NCBI GenBank assembly: GCA_035541995.1
Contig: DATKMG010000703.1
Span: 1-11,294 of the forward strand
DNA: 11,294 nt
Source: DATKMG01 sp035541995
GTDB taxonomy: Bacteria > Acidobacteriota > Terriglobia > Versatilivoradales > Versatilivoraceae
Direction: 5' to 3'
The position numbers and the translations under genes were made by a program. Below, piece by piece: positions 1 through 6,314 of this stretch (within the stretch, counting starts at the first letter, position 1; each line of letters starts with the position of its first letter). Under the pieces are notes generated by a model. It made no database searches. It was not told the origin of the DNA and saw only the letters and a program-made list of their open reading frames with translations.

Positions 1-563
1 CTCTCGGGCTGGGCTGCATGGGCATGAGCTTTTCTTACGGCCCGCCCAAAGACAAGCAGAAGATGACCTGTCTTCTACGGGCAGCCGTTGAACGCGGCCT
101 CACCTTCTTTGACACGGCCGAAGTCTATGGCCCGTACATAAACGAAGAACTCGTGGGTGAAGCCCTCGCTCCCTTCCATGGGCGAGCGGTGATCGCCACC
201 AATTTCGGGTGGAAAATTGATCCCAAGGCAGAGCGAGGTTTGGCAGGGCTGGACAGTCGGCCAGAACACATCAAGGAGGTCGCCGAGGGCTCGCTCAAGC
301 GGCTCAGGGTCGAGGCCATCGATCTGTTTTATCAACACCGTGTTGACCCGAACGTGCCCATCGAAGACGTGGCGGGAGCAGTGAAGGACTTGATACAGGA
401 AGGCAAGGTCAAGCATTTCGGCCTTTCTGAGGCAGCAGCAAAGACGATTCGTCGCGCGCACGCCGTCCAACCCGTCACCGCAGTTCAGAGCGAATACTCG
501 TTGTGGTGGAGACACCCTGAAGAGGAAGTGCTACCAACCCTCGACGAGCTCGGGATCGGGTGA
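1..563 (+). pseudogene. Aldo/keto reductase, 5' end outside window, truncated at 3' end
   Basis: N-terminal half of an NADPH-dependent aldo/keto reductase (AKR13-like, YghZ/YakC type). The reading frame is already open at base 3 (LGLGCMGM), so the true start lies upstream and the ATG at 18 is internal. Visible are the strand/helix with FFDTAEVYGP carrying the catalytic Asp and Tyr, the His of the YQHRVDPN motif, and the EGKVKHFGLSEA segment. The protein stops after LPTLDELGIG, where family members normally continue with FVPFSPLG and about 130 more residues forming the second half of the barrel and the NADPH site. The catalytic Lys usual in the IATKFG motif is Asn here (IATNFG). Truncation plus loss of this residue make a working reductase very unlikely. 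The frame runs straight into a tautomerase fragment. Identification of the family is firm; pseudogene status is inference. Confidence 0.85.
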
Positions 564-673
564 TTGAAGAAGTCAAATCACAGGATTGGGCAGAGAAGGT
601 CTATAAACCCGACATTCAAAACAAGTGGGACAAACTCTACAAGAAGCCCGGATACAATGAGAACGACGCGTAA
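560..673 (+). pseudogene. C-terminal fragment of a PptA-like tautomerase
   Basis: In the frame one base before the reductase stop codon, an open stretch reads VIEEVKSQDWAEKVY, then KPDIQNKWDKLYKKPGYNEN and DA, ending at TAA 671-673. The VIEEV strand, the Trp, the D-I spaced acidic helix and the terminal KKPGY motif match the C-terminus of PptA/YdcE-type members of the 4-oxalocrotonate tautomerase superfamily (E. coli PptA ends with IKKPGYSMNA). The N-terminal half with the catalytic Pro1 is missing, and there is no ribosome site or start codon, so it is a gene remnant joined to the broken aldo/keto reductase by a deletion near 555-563. It may still be translated if ribosomes reinitiate at GTG 560, but no function is expected. 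The family call rests on remembered motif similarity. Confidence 0.65.
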
Positions 674-730
674 GTTTGTAGCACCGATGATCAATACCGC
701 AAATGATTGTGGCTCTCACCCTGGACTACT

Positions 731-735
731 GGAGG
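731..735 (+). promoter_or_regulatory. Shine-Dalgarno site of the cupin gene
   Basis: GGAGG lies 4 bases before the ATG at 740. The spacing is short but the match is complete, and it fixes this ATG as the start, in agreement with the MEIKRVGS N-terminus expected for the family. Confidence 0.7.
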
Positions 736-739
736 TTAA

Positions 740-1150
740 ATGGAAATCAAAAGAGTCGGCTCGCAACCTTCTGTCAAGGGACCATCAGAGTGGTTCACTG
801 GCACGGTACGTATAGATCCGCTTTTTCAGGCACCTGACCCGGCACTGGTTCAAGGGGCTAGCGTCACTTTCGAGCCGGGCGCGCGGACTGCATGGCACAC
901 GCATCCGCTCGGTCAGGCTCTCATCGTCACAACCGGCTGCGGCCGGGTACAACGCTGGGGAGGCCCAATCGAGGAAATCCGGCCTGGTGATGTGGTTTGG
1001 TTCTCTCCCGGCGAAAAGCACTGGCATGGCGCTACGCCGACTACGGCCATGACGCACATCGCCATTCAGGAAAAACTCAACGGCAAGGTTGTCGACTGGA
1101 TGGAACAAGTCAGCGACGAACAATACCAGGCCGGATCAAAGGTAAAATAG
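740..1150 (+). CDS. Cupin protein, (R)-mandelonitrile lyase (hydroxynitrile lyase)-like
   Basis: Small single-domain cupin of 136 residues, very close in length and sequence to the manganese-dependent (R)-hydroxynitrile lyase of Granulicella tundricola (GtHNL), as I remember that protein. Such enzymes reversibly split mandelonitrile into benzaldehyde and cyanide in vitro; the physiological substrate is unknown. Seen in the sequence: cupin motif 1 with WHTHPLGQ giving metal ligands His53, His55 and Gln59, and motif 2 with PGDVVWFSPGEKHWHG giving ligand His94. The pocket residues Ala40, Val42, His106 and Gln110 also sit at the numbers known for GtHNL. No signal peptide, so cytosolic. The gene follows the reductase and tautomerase remnants in the same direction after a 66-bp gap, which suggests a former operon of small-molecule redox or isomerase enzymes. 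Family assignment is firm; lyase activity on cyanohydrins is inferred from the conserved pocket. Confidence 0.9.
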   Translation: MEIKRVGSQPSVKGPSEWFTGTVRIDPLFQAPDPALVQGASVTFEPGARTAWHTHPLGQALIVTTGCGRVQRWGGPIEEIRPGDVVWFSPGEKHWHGATPTTAMTHIAIQEKLNGKVVDWMEQVSDEQYQAGSKVK

Positions 1151-1187
1151 AAGAAATCAAGCGCCCAATGGATCTGGGAACGATGAC

Positions 1188-1727
1188 GTGACCGCGTTCA
1201 ACGGATGGGAAAACTTCTACGTAATCGTCGGCTCATCTGCCGGTGCCCTGATCGGATTGCAGTTCGTGGTCCTTACGCTCGTTGCCAACAGACCGGCGCC
1301 ACGTGCGGCGGAGGCTGGCGCCGCATTTGCGACACCGAGCGTCGTTCACTTTGGAGTCGTGCTGTTGCTGTCGGCGATTGTAAGCGCTCCATGGAACGGG
1401 ATCACAACTGTTGCGGTTCTTTGGGGGTTAGTGGGCCTCTGTGGGATAGTGTATGCTGTCATCGTGGCTCGCCGTATGAGAATACAAACCATCTACAAGC
1501 CCGTATTTGAGGACTGGCTGTTCCATGGTCTGCTTCCGTTTGCGGCGCATGTGATGCTGGTTGGATCGGCATACGTGGCTTACTCTCATGCAAGCCCAGC
1601 CCTGTTCGCCGTTGGCGCTGCGACGCTAATGCTTCTCTTTGTTGGCATTCACAATGCCTGGGACGCCATCACGTATCACGTCTTTATCGATAGAGGGGAA
1701 CAGACGGAGGCTGAGCGGCATCGGTGA
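1188..1727 (+). CDS. Conserved inner-membrane protein of unknown function
   Basis: 179-residue protein starting at GTG 1188; the ATG at 1183 is followed at once by a stop, so GTG is the first usable start. Five hydrophobic segments can be read at about residues 10-33, 50-69, 72-95, 108-133 and 135-160, so it is probably an integral inner-membrane protein. The first segment begins with an amphipathic NGWENFYVIVGSSAGALIGL stretch rich in small residues, suggesting tight helix packing. A His/Asn/Trp/Asp group (GIHNAWDAITYHVF, residues 153-166) near the end is the only polar cluster in a helix. I do not recognise a named family or a transporter or enzyme signature. It sits 37 bp after the cupin and could be cotranscribed with it. 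The C-terminus is short, charged and probably cytoplasmic. Confidence 0.8.
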   Translation: MTAFNGWENFYVIVGSSAGALIGLQFVVLTLVANRPAPRAAEAGAAFATPSVVHFGVVLLLSAIVSAPWNGITTVAVLWGLVGLCGIVYAVIVARRMRIQTIYKPVFEDWLFHGLLPFAAHVMLVGSAYVAYSHASPALFAVGAATLMLLFVGIHNAWDAITYHVFIDRGEQTEAERHR

Positions 1728-1793
1728 GGACCGAGGTGCAGGTGGGCAGACTCGCACTTGCATACACCCTGGTTCTATCGTGTTACTATCACA

Positions 1794-1808
1794 TTTTCTA
1801 CTAGAAAA
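1794..1808. promoter_or_regulatory. 15-bp palindrome, possible operator
   Basis: TTTTCTACTAGAAAA is a perfect 7-bp inverted repeat around a central C, within the AT-rich stretch upstream of the small ORF and sugar kinase. It has no loop, so it is poor as an RNA terminator and fits a binding site for a dimeric repressor better. No regulator gene is in the window. Confidence 0.3.
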
Positions 1809-2010
1809 ATCTCTCCTGCTGCGATTTCAAATATGTTGGGAATGCTGTAAAGGCAAGGCTTTCTGGAAGGTAGTCAGTACTATTTCATTCGTGAATATGG
1901 ATCTGTTATCATTTAGTCACTCACCTTATCTGAGTACACTGATGATGGAGTCTCGGGTGGAGCGCGAAGTCTTTTCGTAAGCCAGACCCTCATTGCTTGT
2001 CCAGGTGGCG

Positions 2011-2017
2011 GGAGGAG
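2011..2017 (+). promoter_or_regulatory. Strong Shine-Dalgarno site of the small ORF
   Basis: GGAGGAG is followed by 8 bases and the ATG at 2026. This near-ideal site is stronger than the one directly before the kinase (GGTGG) and suggests ribosomes enter here and pass on to the kinase by coupling. Confidence 0.55.
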
Positions 2018-2025
2018 TTGAGTTA

Positions 2026-2190
2026 ATGATAAGGGCCCATCGAGTTGCCTACACGGGCGAGTTGGTTCTCACTTTTCTAGCTTGTTGGCCAAGCGACGCG
2101 GGGCACGACTATGAAAGGATTGTGGCCGAAGGCTTCTGCGCGCGTCTTCGGAAGGCCAGAGGATCTCCAACCTTGGTGGTGGATTCATGA
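2026..2190 (+). CDS. Small ORF (54 aa) translationally coupled to the ROK kinase
   Basis: A 54-residue frame from ATG 2026 to TGA 2188-2190. It has an excellent ribosome site (GGAGGAG, 8-base spacing) and its stop overlaps the kinase start as ATGA, the same overlap seen between the kinase and the next gene. These two signs argue that it is, or was, translated as the first cistron. The sequence has a hydrophobic patch (GELVLTFLACW, residues 11-21), then a basic amphipathic part (ERIVAEGFCARLRKARG, residues 30-46), and matches no family I know. Because the neighbouring genes carry internal deletions, it may instead be the start of one longer gene joined to the end of it or of another by deletion. 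The frame extends back to 1981 with a TTG at 1993 but no better start. Confidence 0.4.
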   Translation: MIRAHRVAYTGELVLTFLACWPSDAGHDYERIVAEGFCARLRKARGSPTLVVDS

Positions 2191-3131
2191 AAGCTCTCGC
2201 AGTGGATCTGGGAGGAAACCACGCAACATGCGCCCTGGTTGGGGACCAGTCGGTCCTCGCTTCCAAAGTGGTTCCGACGGACGGATTGCTCGACCTGAAA
2301 CTTGTCTTACCGGTTCTCAAGGAAACCTTCGTTGGCCTTCTGAGCCAGGGCCGGATGTCCGCTTCCGATGGAGAGGGGCTGGCCTTCAGCTTCTGTGGGA
2401 TTGTCGATTCTTCTAACCAGCGCATTCTTGCCACACACGGCAAATACGATGACGGTCCCACCCTGGACTTGGTCGGTTGGTGCCGGGAGTCATTCGGAAT
2501 CGCTTTGAAAATGGCCAATGATGCGCGCATGGCTCTGCTTGGCGAGTGGTATGCCGGCGCAGCCAGGGGATCCAGCGATGTCGTCATGATCACCCTGGGC
2601 ACAGGTATGGGCGGTGCCGCGATGGTGCAAGGCCGGCTGTTATGGGGGAAGCACTTTCAAGCTGGTTGCCTGGGTGGGCATTTCCCGGTCCAGTTTAATG
2701 GCCGAACCTGTTCGTGTGGGGCAATCGGCTGCGCGGAAGCTGAAGCTTCAACCGTATCCCTACCTGGATTGTGCAGAAGCAACCCAGGCTATCAGGTCAG
2801 CGAACTGGCCCGGGATGAACCAGTCACCTTCGAGAAGTTGTTTCAACATGCCCAAAATGGAGATCAAGTCGCGATCGAGATTCGGGAACGATGCTTGCAG
2901 GTTTGGGGAGCAGCAACAGTCGCTCTCATTCACGCCTACGACCCCGAGGTTCTGGTCTTGGGGGGAGGCGTAATGAAAAGTGCATCGGTAATCCTCCCTT
3001 ACCTGCAGGATTACATCCATCGCCACGCCTGGACCCCATGGGGGAAAGTCCAAGTTTGTGCCGCCGAGCTTGGAAATGATGCCGCGCTATTGGGCGCAAT
3101 CCCGCTATTGCGTGGCTTGGCCGACCGATGA
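2187..3131 (+). CDS. ROK-family sugar kinase
   Basis: 314-residue ROK kinase, normal length and apparently intact, expected to phosphorylate a free hexose with ATP in the cytosol. Domains in order: first phosphate loop AVDLGGNHATCAL (residues 5-17); catalytic Asp112 in MANDARMALLGEW; second phosphate loop TLGTGMGG (136-143); zinc site made of His165 in GGHFPVQF and Cys175, Cys177, Cys182 in TCSCGAIGC; adenosine motif VLVLGGGVMKS (255-265). The usual GEIGH substrate motif is replaced by GCLGGH, as I recall for the ROK subgroup found beside mannose isomerases in Acidobacteria and Bacteroidetes. It overlaps the upstream small ORF and the downstream isomerase remnant by ATGA, so all were one operon. 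The downstream partner suggests mannose, or another hexose entering as a 6-phosphate, as substrate. Family firm; substrate inferred. Confidence 0.9.
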   Translation: MKALAVDLGGNHATCALVGDQSVLASKVVPTDGLLDLKLVLPVLKETFVGLLSQGRMSASDGEGLAFSFCGIVDSSNQRILATHGKYDDGPTLDLVGWCRESFGIALKMANDARMALLGEWYAGAARGSSDVVMITLGTGMGGAAMVQGRLLWGKHFQAGCLGGHFPVQFNGRTCSCGAIGCAEAEASTVSLPGLCRSNPGYQVSELARDEPVTFEKLFQHAQNGDQVAIEIRERCLQVWGAATVALIHAYDPEVLVLGGGVMKSASVILPYLQDYIHRHAWTPWGKVQVCAAELGNDAALLGAIPLLRGLADR

Positions 3132-3593
3132 GGCCGCCACCGACCTACAACAGATACCCGACCGTCCCAATCAGTTCAGCCGCCGCGAAATGTATAGTCG
3201 GCTGGGAGAGGGTGCTTGACCAGATTGGAAGGGGCAAGCCCGGGGTGTTGTGTGTCGAGTGTTATCCGGGTGTGTGCGTTGAAGAGTTCGAGCCTGCCAT
3301 TGTACAGGCCCTCCGACCGACAACGGTCATCCGATTAAGCGATTGCCTGAAATCGCCCGCCGAAGTTAGGACACTGTTATCCCCCTACTTGACCCACGAT
3401 CCGGTTTTTGGGCGCATGGATGGTATTCGAGTTGAGGACTTCTTCGATCCGCTCCCAATTATGCCTGGTGCTTCGATTGCGTCCCGGAGGAGAACAGCTT
3501 TTCCTGATTCCAGCGGGAACAGTCCATTGCTCCGGAAAGAATTGCATGGTACTTGAAATAAGCGCCACACCGTACATCTTCACATTTAAACTG
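3128..3593 (+). pseudogene. Mannose-6-phosphate isomerase-like gene, internally deleted and frameshifted
   Basis: Remnant of the long (about 590 residue) class I-like mannose-6-phosphate isomerase found in Bacteroidetes and Acidobacteria, which would interconvert mannose-6-P and fructose-6-P. The first frame starts at ATG 3128, overlapping the kinase stop, and carries the family N-terminus: YNRYPTVPI, GWERVLDQI, VLCVECYPGV, then DPVFGRMDGIRVEDFFDP, ending in homology near 3451. From about 3471 the homology continues in another frame with PGGEQLFLIPAGTVHCSG and MVLEISATPYIFTFKL, the cupin core with the metal-binding His, up to 3593. Members normally have a couple of hundred residues between these blocks and a further long region after FTFKL. 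So the gene has lost its middle, shifted frame and lost its 3' end. The first frame stops at 3554-3556 after 142 codons. It cannot encode a working isomerase. Confidence 0.75.
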
Positions 3594-3772
3594 TCGTATC
3601 TGAGCCGGCCCGACTCGAATCACTGTGGCACGGCTTCACGCCCTCTGTGTCCTGAGCCGGAACTAATCCCTCCACAAACGCATGCTGTTAGGGGCCTTCT
3701 TGATCTGGTATTATATGGCGTCGGCTACCCGAATGGTGGCCATGACAATACTGGGGACAGGAGCGGTACTCT

Positions 3773-4321
3773 TTGGTTCGAGTTATTTTCCAATTTTCAC
3801 TGGTAACGATCGCTTTTTATTGCTTCCTGGTTTCGTGGGCCATGGGTGAACCCGAACTGGGAACTTCGTCTCAGGTCACTTACCGCCTGCATTTCTTTCA
3901 CACCCACACCGGAGAAAGGCTCGACATCGAATACCGTCATGGGGACATCTACGATCCCGATGCCTTAGCGCAAGTCAACCGCTATCTGCGTGACCATCGG
4001 ACCGGCGACGTTTACAAGTATGATCCTCGAGTGCTTGACCTGCTCCACGATCTTACGGTTGCCTTGGGACGTCCCGACGCGGAGATTGACGTTATCTGCG
4101 GTTACCGCACGCCGTGGAGCAATCGGTATCTCCAGACCCACGGGCACGGCGTGGCCCGGCACAGCCTCCATATGCAGGCGAGGGCTATTGATATTCGCAT
4201 CCCTGGCGTGCCTACGGCCAAGCTTCGCGATACTGCCCTGGGTTTGCGTCGGGGTGGGGTTGGATATTACGGCGCTTCCGATTTTGTCCACGTCGACGTT
4301 GGCCGTGTCAGGCGCTGGTGA
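3773..4321 (+). CDS. mepK: MepK/YcbK-type murein endopeptidase (peptidase M15_2, DUF882)
   Basis: 182-residue exported zinc peptidase, the same length as E. coli MepK (YcbK), which cuts the 3-3 meso-DAP crosslinks and some 4-3 links of peptidoglycan in the periplasm. The start is TTG 3773 with an AGGAG-like site around 3759-3763; it gives a signal peptide (residues 1-24, hydrophobic FSLVTIAFYCFLVSWA) that the later ATG at 3842 would remove. Signatures in order: YRLHFFHTHTGERLDIEY, ICGYRTPWSN (109-117), ARHSLHMQARAIDIRI with His133 and Asp140, and GVGYYGASDFVHVDVG with His173; His133, Asp140 and His173 are the expected zinc ligands. The gene converges on an L,D-transpeptidase of the type that makes 3-3 crosslinks. 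Sure of family; substrate by homology. Confidence 0.9.
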   Translation: MVRVIFQFSLVTIAFYCFLVSWAMGEPELGTSSQVTYRLHFFHTHTGERLDIEYRHGDIYDPDALAQVNRYLRDHRTGDVYKYDPRVLDLLHDLTVALGRPDAEIDVICGYRTPWSNRYLQTHGHGVARHSLHMQARAIDIRIPGVPTAKLRDTALGLRRGGVGYYGASDFVHVDVGRVRRW

Positions 4322-4331
4322 CTCTCTCTCA

Positions 4332-6005
4332 TCATGGATAAGGATAACCTTTGGCCAGGGCCAGGGCGAGTTCTGCGTCCTGTCCGTAGATGTCGTCGTA
4401 GAAGTGAACCTCGTTGTTCTCGTAGGCCAGGGCGGTCCCGTAGACGATAAACACCGGTATCCGTTGGGTGAGGTTCACCGTGACATTGTCGCTGCCCTCC
4501 TGCATCTCCCGCTCCACGCGCTCTAGCGTCCAACCAGGATTTTTTCGCAGAGCCCAGGCAGCCAGTTCGGCAGGCTTTTCGACGCGGATGCAACCATGGC
4601 TGAAGTCGCGGCGGGTGCGTGAGAATAGCTCCGGTGCCGGAGTGCTGTGCAGATACACGTTGTACTCGTTAGGGAACATCAGCTTGACCAGGCCGAGCGC
4701 ATTGGTGGGGCCGGGCTTCTGCCGTACCGCCAGCTGGCCCGCCTTCAGCTGTGCCAGCACCTCGTCGGAAATCTCGCCCGAGGTGACGACCTTGCCGTCG
4801 CGGGTTGTTACCTCGTACCGCTTTTTTGCAATGTATTGGCGGTCACGCTGGATGGCAGGAACGATCTCGCCACGGAGAATGCTGGGGGGAACATTCCAGT
4901 AGGGGCGAAGGACGACGTGGGTCATATCGCGCGAGAAGACGGGTGTCTGGGTGCGCATCGCTTTTCCAACCACGACACGCATCTCCATGGTCACATTGTT
5001 GTTTTCATCGTTAGTACGCAGGCGGAAGTCGGGAATGTTGACGATAATAGGTGGCGCGGAGAATTCTGCGGGCAACCAACGCCAACGTTCCAGCGTGAGT
5101 TGCAACTGATGGACGCGCTCCGGTAGGGGCACATTGAGTTGTTTCAGGGTACCGGGCCCCAACCGGCCGTCCGCATCGAGGCCATGGCGCTGCTGAAAGC
5201 GTTTTACAGCCTCGACCAGGACCCCGTCGTAAAGCTCATCGGGAGGAAGAGCGGTGCCAGGCGGGAGATCGCCGACAAGTTGCAGAAGCCGGGCCAGACG
5301 AGACACCCCGATATACTTCTGGCCAGGGTTGACGGGCTTCGCCGAAGGCGGAAGCTTTTCTCCATCGTCCTTGCGGGCGAATTCGAGGTAGCGCTCCAGA
5401 GCCTGCTCGGTCCGGCGATAACCGGCAAAAGGGGGCTCCACCCTCTCAAGTACTGTGGATATGTCGGACACCGGTAAGATCCGGTCACGCAGGAACTCGG
5501 CCAGATCGTACTTCTTGCTCTCCACGCTGAGCCCAAACTTAAAATGCTGTGGGTTAATGCGTCCGATGTGAAGATCCGAAATATAGCGCATCGTACAGAC
5601 GGTTAAAGCGACGTCGAAACCCGCGAGTTCGGCGGTGGAACCTTGCAGGGCCTGCAAACGAGCTTCCCAGCGGGAAGCGTCGAAGTCTTCTGGCTCCAGG
5701 CCCTTTTTCCAAGCGCTCCTGAAAAGTTCGATCATCGACAGCGCCTGGGGAGACGGCTGGCTCCCCCGGATCCAAGCGGGGGCGTACCCGGTGGGCTGGT
5801 AAAACTTCAGGAGCCAGGGCTGATAATCGCGGAAATTCTGCCAGCGCATGCCTTCGAGAGTCCCGGCAGAGACCAGGTTCTGAATCCCGGACTGGGGTTG
5901 CGCGAGGCCCAGACTGGCAATCGTGATAATAAGAAGGACTTCCTGCCAGAGGGTACTAAACCCGCGCCGAATGAAATTTTCAGCAAGCTGACCCATCTTT
6001 GTCAT
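4332..6005 (-). CDS. ldtD: L,D-transpeptidase of the YcbB/LdtD type
   Basis: 557-residue periplasmic enzyme that makes meso-DAP to meso-DAP (3-3) crosslinks in peptidoglycan and is insensitive to most penicillins by family knowledge. Start ATG 6005 has GAGG 8 bases upstream (plus-strand 6014-6017). An N-terminal hydrophobic segment (LLIITIASLGLA, residues 24-35) serves as signal peptide or anchor. Order: YcbB scaffold domain (about 60-170), peptidoglycan-binding domain 1 (about 240-292, with GVLVEAVKRFQQRHGLDADG), and the YkuD catalytic domain (about 318-500) with His453 in YLHSTPAPELF and the SHGCIRVEKP motif, His470 and catalytic Cys472. Length fits LdtD (about 615 in E. coli) with a shorter N-terminus. 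It converges with mepK; the stop codons are only 10 bp apart, leaving no room for a separate terminator, so the two transcripts probably overlap. Confidence 0.92.
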   Translation of the reverse strand: MTKMGQLAENFIRRGFSTLWQEVLLIITIASLGLAQPQSGIQNLVSAGTLEGMRWQNFRDYQPWLLKFYQPTGYAPAWIRGSQPSPQALSMIELFRSAWKKGLEPEDFDASRWEARLQALQGSTAELAGFDVALTVCTMRYISDLHIGRINPQHFKFGLSVESKKYDLAEFLRDRILPVSDISTVLERVEPPFAGYRRTEQALERYLEFARKDDGEKLPPSAKPVNPGQKYIGVSRLARLLQLVGDLPPGTALPPDELYDGVLVEAVKRFQQRHGLDADGRLGPGTLKQLNVPLPERVHQLQLTLERWRWLPAEFSAPPIIVNIPDFRLRTNDENNNVTMEMRVVVGKAMRTQTPVFSRDMTHVVLRPYWNVPPSILRGEIVPAIQRDRQYIAKKRYEVTTRDGKVVTSGEISDEVLAQLKAGQLAVRQKPGPTNALGLVKLMFPNEYNVYLHSTPAPELFSRTRRDFSHGCIRVEKPAELAAWALRKNPGWTLERVEREMQEGSDNVTVNLTQRIPVFIVYGTALAYENNEVHFYDDIYGQDAELALALAKGYPYP

Positions 6006-6314
6006 CGTAGGATCCTCAATGAAAATGGCTCGTGTGGCTAAAGCATCTTGTAGTTAGAGCGTTGCAAGGTTGTATTGAGCTGCCAGTCGATTCCGTCCAC
6101 ACCTTGCTCTTAATGCGAATTCTACAGCAAGATCTGAACAAAACAAACGTTCGACGACAACCTGAGTAACCCTGGCGGTCGGCCAGGCTTTGGGAAAACT
6201 TAGGCGACAATCCACATTGCAGGCACCCTTGCAAGGTATTGCTCCCTGCCACCTAAAGGATACTTGGCAGAATCCCGAACAGTACTTTGAGGGCGCGGAA
6301 AGGAGTTCCAGGAA
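6006..6314. other. Divergent intergenic region with direct and inverted repeats
   Basis: 309 bp between the divergently read transpeptidase and the SH3-like gene, so it should hold both promoters. I could not pick convincing promoter boxes. Structures seen: an imperfect direct repeat, TTGCAAGGTtgTATTG at 6062-6077 and TTGCAAGGTATTG at 6229-6241, each followed within nine bases by CTGCC; an inverted repeat CTGCCA/TGGCAG with a 13-base spacer at 6246-6270; and a 6-bp hairpin CCTGGC/GCCAGG at 6171-6187. No gene or RNA signature is recognised. Confidence 0.5.

Larger units (their letters stand above)
1728..2025. other. AT-richer intergenic region with no gene
   Basis: About 300 bp separate the membrane protein from the next small ORF. 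The part from about 1770 to 1960 is clearly more AT-rich than the genes around it. Frames that stay open here have no ribosome site and no recognisable product. The only structure I see is the short palindrome at 1794-1808. It is a reasonable place for the promoter of the downstream kinase cluster, but I could not settle on a convincing -35/-10 pair. Confidence 0.6.

Noticed and set aside
564..815. 83-codon plus-strand ORF after the truncated reductase
   Set aside because: It overlaps the tautomerase remnant and the start of the cupin in another frame, has no ribosome site, and its composition is that of a shadow frame.
2069..2602. 177-codon minus-strand ORF opposite the ROK kinase
   Set aside because: It lies antisense to conserved kinase motifs and its Arg/Ser/Pro-rich translation has no family signature.
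3600..3660. 9-bp direct repeat CTGAGCCGG as a mobile element target duplication
   Set aside because: Only 43 bp lie between the copies, with no inverted ends or transposase, so it is noted only as a possible feature of the deletion scar.
3682..3849. Hydrophobic 55-codon ORF (starts MLLGAFLIWYYM)
   Set aside because: It lacks a ribosome site and overlaps the mepK signal peptide region by 77 bp. The hydrophobic look could be chance; mepK in the other frame explains the overlap.
4468..5126. Plus-strand ORFs opposite the L,D-transpeptidase
   Set aside because: They are antisense to a gene with clear domain motifs, and their proteins are Arg/Ser-rich or Gly/Arg-rich without known motifs.
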